64,000 bases of DNA from Acidobacteria bacterium Mor1 (GTDB lineage: Bacteria; Acidobacteriota; Polarisedimenticolia; Polarisedimenticolales; Polarisedimenticolaceae): contig CP011806.1 in the NCBI GenBank assembly GCA_001664505.1, positions 3,048,378 to 3,112,377 of the forward strand, written 5' to 3'. Of the stretch, positions 1 through 7,600 are shown piece after piece. A model generated the notes under the pieces. That model worked only from the letters and a program-made list of their open reading frames with translations, was not told the DNA's origin and did no database searches. Position numbers and translations under genes: made by a program. The first letter of the stretch is position 1. The number at the start of each line of letters is the position of its first letter.

Positions 1-730
1 CCTCGACCAGCGGGCCCGCGACGATACGACGCTCCGACTTGAGCTCGAAGATCCGCCGCGCCAACCGCGATTTGCCTGCGCCGGTGGGTCCGGTCAGCAG
101 GATCGGCGCCTTCGACGCGATGGCGACCTGCTCGATCCGCTCCATCAGCGCGTTGAACTTGTCGTTGCGCGTGTCGATTCCCGACTTGAGGAACGACAGC
201 GCCTGGGCGTGCTCCTGTTCGAAGCGGGTGGCGATGCGGTCGTAGCGCGAGAGATCCAGATCGATGACCTGGTAGTCGCCGGGGCCGGGCTTGTCTCGCT
301 TGGGCGGCGACGTCTGCACCAGCCGGCCCGGCAGATGCCGGGACTCGGTCAACAGGAACAGGCAGATCTGCGCCACGTGGGTCCCGGTGGTGATGTGGAC
401 CAGGTAGTCCTCGTGGTCGGTGTCGAAGGTGTAGCCGCGGGAAAACTGATGGAGCGCGTCGTAGACCGCCTCGAAGTCCCAGGGCGCCGGCATCGGCACT
501 TCGTGATGACGCACCTCGGTCTCGGGGGATACGGCGGCCAGGTCCTCGCGGAGCTTGTCGGCGAGCTTGGTGTAGCGGCGGTCGGACAGCAGCTCCAGGC
601 GGTCGACGACCAGATCCTCCTGGCGGCAGATCCCCACGGTCGGCCGCCACCGGTTCCAACGGTCGGGGCTGGTGCCGGAATCCAGCACGGTCCCGATCAG
701 GCCGATCACCACGGTGCGCTTCTTATCCAT
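1..730 (-). CDS. rtcR: RtcR, sigma54-dependent activator of the RNA-repair operon (C-terminal part outside window)
   Basis: Only the first 243 codons are present; the gene runs off the left edge. The N-terminus reads MDKKRTVVIGLIGTVLD and continues with the WRPTVGICRQEDLVVDRLELL block typical of the RtcR ligand-sensing domain (a CARF-like fold in known RtcR). The AAA+ module starts with a Walker A, GPTGAGKS, at residues 214-221. The sigma54-contacting GAFTGA loop and the HTH would lie outside the window. In characterised systems RtcR senses RNA ends and turns on rtcBA through sigma54. It is divergent from rtcA, the usual layout, and a sigma54 promoter is visible in the shared intergenic region. 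No clear Shine-Dalgarno is seen before ATG 730. Identity is strong from the family motifs and the neighbours. Confidence 0.93.
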   Translation of the reverse strand, partial: MDKKRTVVIGLIGTVLDSGTSPDRWNRWRPTVGICRQEDLVVDRLELLSDRRYTKLADKLREDLAAVSPETEVRHHEVPMPAPWDFEAVYDALHQFSRGYTFDTDHEDYLVHITTGTHVAQICLFLLTESRHLPGRLVQTSPPKRDKPGPGDYQVIDLDLSRYDRIATRFEQEHAQALSFLKSGIDTRNDKFNALMERIEQVAIASKAPILLTGPTGAGKSRLARRIFELKSERRIVAGPLVE

Positions 731-740
731 CTCTATAAAT

Positions 741-756
741 CAAGATAGCTCAAGAT
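741..756. promoter_or_regulatory. CAAGAT direct repeat, possible RtcR upstream activating site
   Basis: CAAGAT occurs at 741-746 and again at 751-756, exactly one helical turn apart, about 105-115 bp upstream of the -24 element. That is the normal distance for a sigma54 enhancer site. It also lies just upstream of the rtcR start, so it could serve autoregulation. The sequence shows only the repeat; the role is inferred from position. Confidence 0.3.
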
Positions 757-858
757 CACAAGAATCGAAATCGACACCTCCGGCGCTCGACCCCGCTGGA
801 CCGATAAACGTCCAGCAATCAACATTTTGCACGCCCGATGAACCCGAACAGAACGGGT

Positions 859-874
859 TGGCACGCCCTGTGCC
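859..874 (+). promoter_or_regulatory. sigma54 (-24/-12) promoter of the rtcA-rtcB operon
   Basis: TTGGCAC at 858-864 is followed by GTGC at 870-873. The invariant GG (860-861) and GC (872-873) are separated by exactly 10 bases, the defining sigma54 spacing. Only the -12 box deviates (GTGC for TTGC). The expected start is near 884. An inverted repeat (841-846/854-859) abuts the -24 box. A sigma54 promoter between rtcR and rtcAB is what the known regulation predicts. Confidence 0.85.
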
Positions 875-925
875 CTATGTGTCGGCAACGGACCGGCGAG
901 GGTCGCCGGCCGGGGAGGACGCGAG

Positions 926-1144
926 ATGGCGAGCAAGCTGTTCAGCACCACGGCCGGGCCGAGGCTCCGACAGGCGGATCCACGGGATTCCGAAGGTGCG
1001 CCGGGCCATTCGCGCCCTCCCATGTGGGCGCTGGCGTCAGTGAGGATGACGGGCTGCCAGGGCGGCACCCAGGACGCCAGCGATGCCGCGCAGCTCGAGA
1101 GGGTCTCGAGCTGCGCGGCCGGGCCGGTCGAGGAGGGGTCATAA
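926..1144 (+). CDS. possible leader ORF (72 codons) before rtcA
   Basis: ATG 926 is preceded by GGGGAGG (912-918) at 7-nt spacing, a good ribosome site. The frame stays open to TAA 1142-1144, one base before the rtcA ATG at 1146. That would allow termination-reinitiation coupling. The product starts MASKLFSTTAGPRL and has no recognisable domain, signal peptide or homologue. Third-position GC is high but somewhat below neighbouring genes. The frame runs through the strong hairpins of the leader, so translation would disrupt them. It may be a real regulatory leader peptide or chance in GC-rich DNA. Confidence 0.3.
   Translation: MASKLFSTTAGPRLRQADPRDSEGAPGHSRPPMWALASVRMTGCQGGTQDASDAAQLERVSSCAAGPVEEGS
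1085..1119 (+). repeat. perfect 16-bp inverted repeat with GGG loop
   Basis: Bases 1085-1100 are exactly complementary to 1104-1119, with loop GGG at 1101-1103. The next bases (CGGGCCGG) contain no T-run. The hairpin ends 11 nt before the rtcA ribosome site (AGGAGGGG, 1131-1138). Confidence 0.9.
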
Positions 1145-1145
1145 G

Positions 1146-2207
1146 ATGCGGGCAGGGAGCACCATCGTGAAGCCGAGCTACATCGAGATCGACGGATCGC
1201 AGGGAGAGGGCGGCGGGCAGATCCTGCGCTCGTCGCTGGCCCTGTCCCTCTGCACCGGCAAGCCCTTCCGCCTGACCCGGCTGCGCGCCAAGCGCAACAA
1301 GCCGGGCCTGCTGCGGCAGCATCTGACCGCGGTCAACGCGGCGGCGGAGATCGGCAGCGCCCAGGTCGAGGGCAACGCTCTCGGCTCGGCGGAACTGACC
1401 TTCGAGCCGGGCCGGGTCGCCGGCGGCAGCTATCGCTTCGCGGTCGGCACCGCGGGCAGCGCCACCCTGGTGCTCCAGTCGGTGTTGCCGGCGCTGATGC
1501 GCGCCGATGACCCGTCGGAGTTGACCCTGGAAGGCGGCACCCACAACCCCTTCGCGCCGCCCTTCGACTTTCTCGACCGGGCGTTCCTGCCGCTGATCAA
1601 CCGCCTCGGACCGAAGGTCGAGGCGGAGCTGGTGCGGCCCGGGTTCTTCCCGGCTGGCGGCGGCAAGTTCGTGGTTCGGGTCGAGCCGGCCGCGACCTTC
1701 GAGCACCTGGAGCTGATGGAGCGGGGCGAGATCCTCAGCCGGCGCGCGGTCGCCCGGGTCTCGAACCTGCGACGGAAGATCGCACGGCGGGAGCTGGAGG
1801 CAGTGGCCGGCATGCTCTCCTGGGATGAGAGCGCACTGCACTGCGAGGAGATCACCGGCGGGATCGGACCGGGCAACGTGCTGACCCTGGAGCTGGCCTC
1901 CGAGCACGTGACCGAGATCTTCACCGGCTTCGGCCTGCGGAACGTCACCGCGGAGCGGGTGGCCCATGGCGCCGTCAACGAGCTGCGCAGCTACCTGGCT
2001 TCGGGTGCTCCGGTCGGGCCCTATCTGGCGGACCAGCTTCTGGTGCCGCTGGCGCTGGGTGCCGGCGGCCGGTTCCGCACGGGGTCGCCGACCTCACACA
2101 CGCTGACCAACATCGAGATCGTGAAGGCATTTCTCGACGTCGAAGTCGACGTCCACCGCCAGGAAGGCGGACCGTGGACCCTCGAGGTTCGTGGAGGTGA
2201 ACGATGA
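1146..2207 (+). CDS. rtcA: RtcA, RNA 3'-terminal phosphate cyclase
   Basis: RtcA uses ATP to convert an RNA 3'-phosphate into a 2',3'-cyclic phosphate through a covalent adenylyl-enzyme, giving ends that RtcB can use. The N-terminus has the family signature GSQGEGGGQILR. The C-terminal block TSHTLTNIEIV holds the expected AMP-accepting histidine at residue 318. The protein is 353 aa, against 338 for the E. coli enzyme. ATG 1146 was chosen because AGGAGGGG lies 7 nt upstream; the in-frame GTG at 1167 would also give a complete domain. The stop overlaps the rtcB ATG (ATGA). The operon order is rtcA then rtcB, the reverse of E. coli. Control should be RtcR/sigma54 plus whatever the leader does. 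Confidence 0.96.
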   Translation: MRAGSTIVKPSYIEIDGSQGEGGGQILRSSLALSLCTGKPFRLTRLRAKRNKPGLLRQHLTAVNAAAEIGSAQVEGNALGSAELTFEPGRVAGGSYRFAVGTAGSATLVLQSVLPALMRADDPSELTLEGGTHNPFAPPFDFLDRAFLPLINRLGPKVEAELVRPGFFPAGGGKFVVRVEPAATFEHLELMERGEILSRRAVARVSNLRRKIARRELEAVAGMLSWDESALHCEEITGGIGPGNVLTLELASEHVTEIFTGFGLRNVTAERVAHGAVNELRSYLASGAPVGPYLADQLLVPLALGAGGRFRTGSPTSHTLTNIEIVKAFLDVEVDVHRQEGGPWTLEVRGGER

Positions 2208-3421
2208 GCACCGAGATCAAGCAGACGGCCAAGACCTTCGTCCCGCGGGAGCAGGACGCACCCTGGCGTCAGTGGGGTGACGACCTGGAACCGGAGTCGG
2301 TCCAGCAGTTGGAGAACGCCTGCAAGCTGCCGATCGCAGTGCGCGGAGCGCTGATGCCCGACGCCCACCGGGGCTACGGCCTGCCGATCGGTGGCGTGCT
2401 GGCCACCGACAACGCGGTCATCCCCTACGCCGTGGGCGTCGACATCGCCTGCCGCATGAAGCTGTCGGTGCTCGACCTGCCGGTCGACGCGCTGGAAGAG
2501 GACGGCGGCGAACGGCTGCGTAACGCGCTCCAGCGGGAGACCCAGTTCGGCATCGGCGCCAACTTCAAGAAGAACCGGCGGCAGCACCCGGTCCTCGACG
2601 AGGACTGGAACTTCACCGAGCTGACCAAGGGTCTCAAGGACAAGGCGTGGCTGCAGCTGGGAACCAGCGGCAGCGGCAACCACTTCGTCGAGTTCGGCGA
2701 GTTCGAGCTGGACCGGGATGACCTGGGCCTGGAGAAGGGCCGCTACCTGGCGCTCCTGAGCCACAGCGGAAGCCGTGGCGCCGGCGCGACCATCGCGGGC
2801 CACTACAGCAAGCTTGCGCGCAAGCTCCATCCGGAGTTGCCCAAGGAGCTGGGTCACCTGTCGTGGTTGGATCTCGACACCGCCGAGGGCCAGGCCTACT
2901 GGCAGTCGATGGAGCTGATGGGCAAGTACGCCGCGGCGAACCATGCCTGCATCCACAAGCACGTCCCGGAGAACCTGGGTGCGCAGGTGATGCTGGACCT
3001 GGAGAACCACCACAACTTCGCCTGGAAGGAGCAGCATGACGGCCGCGAGGTGATCGTGCACCGCAAGGGCGCAACCCCGGCGGGTGAAGGGGTGGTCGGC
3101 ATCATCCCCGGCTCGATGGGGTCCTACACCTACATCGTGCGGGGCAAGGGTAACGACGACTCGCTGCACTCGGCGGCTCATGGTGCCGGCCGGGTGATGA
3201 GCCGCACCAAGGCGAAGAAGACCCTGGACTGGAAGGCGGCGATGGTCGAACTCCGCGAAAAGGGAGTGCGGCTCTTGTCCGCCGGCCTGGACGAGGTTCC
3301 GGCGGTCTACAAGAACATCGACGAAGTGATGGCCGCCCAGAGCGACCTGGTCGAGCCGATCGCCCGCTTCTTCCCGCGGATGGTCAAGATGGCCCCGGCA
3401 GGAGAGCGGCCGGAGGATTGA
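2204..3421 (+). CDS. rtcB: RtcB, RNA-splicing/repair ligase
   Basis: RtcB joins RNA 2',3'-cyclic-phosphate or 3'-phosphate ends to 5'-OH ends using GTP and Mn2+. The 405-aa length matches the E. coli type (408). Visible motifs are DAHRGYGLPIGGV, the metal-binding GVDIACRM with Cys83, HSGSRGAG, ENHHNF, and SAAHGAGRVMSR near the end, whose His326 corresponds to the guanylylated histidine. GGAGG lies upstream inside rtcA and the ATG overlaps the rtcA stop. Substrates in this organism are unknown; stress-cleaved tRNA or rRNA, or tagged mRNA, are usual suggestions. Confidence 0.97.
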   Translation: MSTEIKQTAKTFVPREQDAPWRQWGDDLEPESVQQLENACKLPIAVRGALMPDAHRGYGLPIGGVLATDNAVIPYAVGVDIACRMKLSVLDLPVDALEEDGGERLRNALQRETQFGIGANFKKNRRQHPVLDEDWNFTELTKGLKDKAWLQLGTSGSGNHFVEFGEFELDRDDLGLEKGRYLALLSHSGSRGAGATIAGHYSKLARKLHPELPKELGHLSWLDLDTAEGQAYWQSMELMGKYAAANHACIHKHVPENLGAQVMLDLENHHNFAWKEQHDGREVIVHRKGATPAGEGVVGIIPGSMGSYTYIVRGKGNDDSLHSAAHGAGRVMSRTKAKKTLDWKAAMVELREKGVRLLSAGLDEVPAVYKNIDEVMAAQSDLVEPIARFFPRMVKMAPAGERPED

Positions 3422-3501
3422 TCGAAGGCGGTCGCGCCGCCGCGATCACGAACGAGAGGCCCCGATTTCGCGTGTGAGTCGAACCGAGCGATTCGAACTC
3501 A
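3420..3501. other. convergent gap with two hairpins (rtcB / hydroxy-acid dehydrogenase)
   Basis: Between the convergent stops lie a hairpin at 3420-3447 (GGCGG/CCGCC core extended by GATCG/CGATC) and another at 3475-3501 (TGAGT..CGAA/TTCG..ACTCA with one bulge). Neither has a T-run, so any terminator role is weakly supported. Confidence 0.35.
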
Positions 3502-4548
3502 GACGACGAGGTCGGGGCCGATGTCTTTCAGGGTGCGGCAGCCACATTGCATCATTCCGTTTTCGAGTTCAAAGCGCAGCTTCTCGAACACGTCGGCGAC
3601 GCCGTCTTCGCCGTCGACCGCCAGGCCCCATAGCGGTGGGCGACCCAACATCACCGCCCTCGCCCCCCGGGCCAGCGCCTTGATCACGTCGGTACCTCGG
3701 CGCACCCCGCCGTCGACCAACACCTCGCAGCGGCCGTCCACCGCCTCGACCACTTCAGGCAAAGCGTCGACCGGCGCGATGGCGGTGTCGAGCTGCCGGC
3801 CGCCGTGACTGGAAACCATGATGCCCTTGGCGCCGTGCTCCAGACCGATGGCCGCGTCATCCCCCCGCAGGATCCCCTTGAGCCAGATCGGCAGCCGCGT
3901 CTTCGAAGCGAGCCAGTCCACGTCCTTCCAGGAGAGCCCCGGATCGAAGGTGTGGGCCGCGTGGTGCACCACGTCTCCCCCGGCACCGGGGCCGGAGAAG
4001 TTGGGGAAGTCCAGGTGGGGCGCCCCCTCGAAACCGGCGCGTGCCAGGTTTTCCCGCAGGCCCAGCGCCGGTACGTCTACGGTCAAAACCAGCGCCTGAC
4101 ACCCGGCCGCCTCGGCCCGGGCGACCACATCCTCGCTGATCGCCCGGTCGCGGAACACGTAGAGCTGGAACCAGAGCGGATGCCCTACCGCGGCGACCTC
4201 CTCGACGGCGCTGTTGGACATGGTGCTGAGGATCTGGATCACGCCCGCCCGTTTCGCCGCGCGGGCGGTTGCCATCTCCCCTTCCGGATGGGCCAGCTTG
4301 TGCATCGCCGCCGGCGCAATCATCATCGGGGAGTCGCAGCGGGTACCCATCACCGTGCACTCGGTGGAGACCGAGCTCACATCCCGCAACACCCGGGGAC
4401 GCAGCCGCAAACGCTCGAACGCCGCCCGGCTGTCGTCCCGGGCCAGGTTCTCGGCCACCCCGCCGGCGTAGTAGGCGTGGTAGGCCGGTTCCATCCGCTC
4501 GGCGGCCTCGAGCTCGTAGTCGAACAGGTTCAGCAGTTGTCGCGGCAT
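3499..4548 (-). CDS. FMN-dependent alpha-hydroxy-acid dehydrogenase/oxidase (lactate/glycolate type)
   Basis: This is a TIM-barrel flavoenzyme that oxidises L-2-hydroxy acids to 2-oxo acids. The 349-aa chain covers the whole family fold. The FMN-binding PAAMHKLAHPEGE segment is near the N-terminus. LTVDVPALGLRE and LPIWLKGIL follow, then SSHGGRQLD with the catalytic base at His248, and DGGVRRGTDVIKALA/VMLGRPPLWG at the phosphate-binding end. It could be a lactate dehydrogenase (LldD-like), a glycolate/lactate oxidase or another hydroxy-acid specificity; sequence alone does not decide. There is no signal peptide. It stands alone and converges on rtcB. No Shine-Dalgarno is seen; a -10-like TATAGT sits 7 nt before the ATG, suggesting a leaderless transcript. 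Confidence 0.9.
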   Translation of the reverse strand: MPRQLLNLFDYELEAAERMEPAYHAYYAGGVAENLARDDSRAAFERLRLRPRVLRDVSSVSTECTVMGTRCDSPMMIAPAAMHKLAHPEGEMATARAAKRAGVIQILSTMSNSAVEEVAAVGHPLWFQLYVFRDRAISEDVVARAEAAGCQALVLTVDVPALGLRENLARAGFEGAPHLDFPNFSGPGAGGDVVHHAAHTFDPGLSWKDVDWLASKTRLPIWLKGILRGDDAAIGLEHGAKGIMVSSHGGRQLDTAIAPVDALPEVVEAVDGRCEVLVDGGVRRGTDVIKALARGARAVMLGRPPLWGLAVDGEDGVADVFEKLRFELENGMMQCGCRTLKDIGPDLVV

Positions 4549-4555
4549 AGGGACA

Positions 4556-4561
4556 ACTATA
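4556..4561 (-). promoter_or_regulatory. -10 box (TATAGT) 7 nt before the hydroxy-acid dehydrogenase ATG
   Basis: On the minus strand TATAGT is followed by 7 bases and then ATG 4548. No ribosome site fits between. Transcription would begin at or next to the start codon. No -35 at standard spacing is evident; a TTGACG lies 22 nt upstream. Confidence 0.5.
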
Positions 4562-4690
4562 TCGAACCCTGGCGGTACGAGTTCGTCAAGCGATCTTTGC
4601 TGATCGGTTTTCTCCCTCGATGCCGCGTCGTCCAGCGGGTCTCGTTCCGTCGAGGCCGAAGCAGCCGACGCATCTCAGGAGGAGAGAACC

Positions 4691-7600
4691 ATGACCGCCA
4701 GCTGGTACCGACGAGTCGCCTGGCTCGCGACACTGCTCACCTTGTTGCCCGGCCTTGCCTGGGCACAGTGCAACGAAGACGACGTGATCCCGTTCGAACA
4801 TCACGTGATGGTAGGAGAGGGATACGACTTCAACCCGATCTTCGAACTTCCGGTGCTCAACACCACCGGTTTCGCAGCCAACGTCCAGTACCAGACGTAC
4901 TCCGTTTCCGCTCTGAGTGATATCGATCAGCACGTCAAGGACAACATCATTGCGCAGGACTATACCCACGCACAGGGCGGTATCGCACTGGGATTCGCCG
5001 GAGAAGCCACGATCCCGATCCAGCTCTTCACGTCCGACCGAAAGATAAATCATGAAGATATCGAGCTCTTCGCTCACGAGGCCTACCACGACTGGGAGCT
5101 ATTCGGCGACGGTGACATCGTCGGGGAGGCCGGGGACGTCGATGCGCGCTACCGACTCCTTGAATCGGAGAAAAGGGCTGAGCTCAACGACCCATCATAC
5201 GAGGACGGCTATCCGGAATACGGCTACTACGCGCGCCACCGCTACATCAACGCGGAGACCGGACTCAAAGCCTTCATCTTCACGTCGGTCGAGCAGTTCG
5301 AGGTCATCGTCGAATACTACGCTCAGGTCGGCGGGGGCTGCCTGTCCATCGAAAGCCACATCGTCCGGATCTACGACATGGACAAACCGCCGATTCTCAC
5401 GATCCGCGGCACAGAGTTCGGCAAGCCACGGGACTACAACGACTTCTGGTCCAATCTCAACGTCGAGGGCATCGGCTATGACCAGTACAAGGTCGAACGA
5501 GCCATCATGGGTGACGATCTCGAGCTCGCGGCAAACCCGCTGAACGGCCTGTCCGAGCGGTTCCTGGATACGGTCCAGTACCAACCCGTCATCACAGGCC
5601 ACAGCCTGGGCGGCGCCGTGGCCCAGTGGTTCGCTTCTTACTACTCGAATCGCTTCGACGGCTACATCGGCCAGGTCGTCACCTTCAAGGCGCCCGGTAT
5701 CAAGGAGAACCCCGAGAGCTGCGACTACTGCGATCTCGGAGACACTGACGAAGGGGCGCTGAACGCGGACTACTACAAGATCGGCAAGGTCAGCCACTAT
5801 ATCGAACGGGGAGATTTCGTTTCGATGGCCGGGAGTGCCTACCTGCGGCAAGGCCAGTCCGGCTACATCGGCGGCTTCGTGCCGAACTGGGCCCTCCACA
5901 AGTACGACTCAAAGCTCAAGCTCAAGGACATGCTCATGGAGAAACACATGTCCCCGATCGTGTTCCCGCACACGACCCCGAGAGGCCATTCGCGAAACCC
6001 GGATGTACTCAACACGTACGAAAGCGTTGACTTTGCGAGCACCGGATTCGAGGAAACGCCGCCAAACGCGATCGGAACCTACTTAAATTCCGAGTGCTAC
6101 ACCTACCTCAACAACGATGACTACTTCAAGCTGATCGTGACCCTCGCAAGGACGATCCGCGTGATCAATCGGGATCTCGAAGAAGGCACCAAAGTGGCCC
6201 GCGCCATGGTGTTTCGCGACACCGTGGAGGAGGCCCGAACCAAGCTCGGCGAACAGCTCCCGGATACCAACCTCTGGTTTGAGATCGTGGACTTCGCCGA
6301 GGGCCTCCAGGAGATGCTCGAGCATTCGGCGAACAAGGGCGCCCTGCTGAAAGCCCTCTGGAGACTGGCCTCCCACGTACCGGAATCTCACAAGTGCTAC
6401 GGGTTTCTCGATAACCCCGGAACCGCCGATGCGTTCGACCCCCACCCTGATACCGCAGCCTACTTCTTCACAGCCTCCCTGGACTGGCCCGACTGGTTCT
6501 ATCAGGACCTTTGGACCTGGGAGGCCCCGATCGTGGCGTTCGAGACGATGCTCTACTGGACTCCGGAGCAGTGGCAGGAGATGAACTGGCTCGAAGCGCC
6601 GAGCATGAGTGCCGATGCCTGGCGGGACAAGATCGGCGGCGCCGTGTTGAGCGGCACGGTCTGGGAAGACGCGAACGGCGACGGAGATCGAGATCTCGGC
6701 GACAACGGCATCGAAGGTGTCCGCGTCTGGCTAGACGGGAACCCGGCAAACGGCTTGTGGGACGAGACGGAATCCAGCGCGATCACCGAAAGTGACGGCA
6801 GCTGGAAACTGACCGGGATCTTGCCCGGCAACTACGAGGTGCGGCGAGAGCTGGAAGGTGGCTGGACCGTGACCTCGCCTGCGGCCGGCTTCCATGACCT
6901 GGAAGTCGGCACCGATACAGACCACGAAGGGCTCGACTTCGGCAGCGTATGCGCAGACCAAGAACTCTGCAGCCCCGTTCCGGACCAGCACCCCTACGTC
7001 GAGACTTTCGTCAACGACCAGCTCTTTATCCGCACGTACAGCGACATCCCGGGCTGGACCAGCTTCGAAAAGACCGACATCCCGAGCGCCGACTGGCTTT
7101 GCGGCATCGGCGGATACCAAAGTAGCGACGGGAATATCAACGAGAACGAGAACGACACGATCATCCGTGCGACCGTGAGTCACACTGAGGAATATGTCCG
7201 CTTCAACATCGATTTCATCTCGGAGCCTATCAATGAAAGCTGGGACCGGGTAGATCTGGTCTGCTTGTCCCGCGACTTGGTGAGTGACAACACGCCCTCG
7301 CCCGACAAGCCCTTCGTGGTGCAGTTCTTCGATGACCTCGGGGACGACTTCGACTATCAGACCGACTTCGACACCGAGAACTACCACTGTGGCCTGTTCG
7401 AGTACGCCGCCTACGGCGGCATGATCAACGCCAACAAGCGGCGCCACATCATGATCGCCCGAGCGTACGAAAACGCGGAAACCGGCCATTGGCACATGCG
7501 TGGTGAGTTCCGCACACGCAATCGTGAACCGGAGAACTGGAGCATGCGGCTCCTTTGCTCCGACCGAGACCTGGTGGCCAACTGGTTCGGCGAAACCGGC

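Larger units (their letters stand above)
731..1145. other. rtcR-rtcA divergent intergenic region
   Basis: These 415 bases have a plain layout. Positions 741-756 hold a CAAGAT direct repeat with a 10-bp period, a possible activator site. Positions 841-859 hold a 6-bp inverted repeat (AACCCG/CGGGTT) touching the -24 box. The sigma54 promoter is at 859-873. From about 884 to 1145 lies a leader rich in stems, with a possible small ORF at 926-1144. No tRNA or Y-RNA-like T-arm is recognisable. Confidence 0.8.
884..1145 (+). promoter_or_regulatory. structured 5' leader RNA of rtcAB
   Basis: From the predicted start to the rtcA ATG there are about 260 nt with several perfect inverted repeats. These are 893-899/903-909 (7 bp, loop GGG), 1012-1017/1026-1031 (6 bp), 1029-1038/1073-1082 (10 bp, enclosing a smaller GC hairpin near 1051-1069) and 1085-1100/1104-1119 (16 bp, loop GGG). 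The second and third share bases 1029-1031, so they cannot both form fully. No U-tract follows the last hairpin, so it is not an ordinary terminator. Some bacteria carry tRNA-like Y RNAs beside rtcBA, but no T-loop consensus is seen here. A regulatory or RNA-repair-target role is inference. Confidence 0.5.

Noticed and set aside
884-1145. Y RNA or tRNA-like RNA in the rtcA leader
   Set aside because: The T-loop consensus and a tRNA-like acceptor stem are missing, so I describe a structured leader without naming a family.
942-1967. Long minus-strand frame across the leader and rtcA
   Set aside because: It is the antisense shadow of rtcA with low-complexity composition, and rtcA itself is unambiguous.
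3475-3501. tRNA T-arm-like sequence (GGTTCGACTC on the minus strand)
   Set aside because: No acceptor, D or anticodon stem can be built around it, and it overlaps the end of the hydroxy-acid dehydrogenase gene. It is better seen as a simple hairpin.
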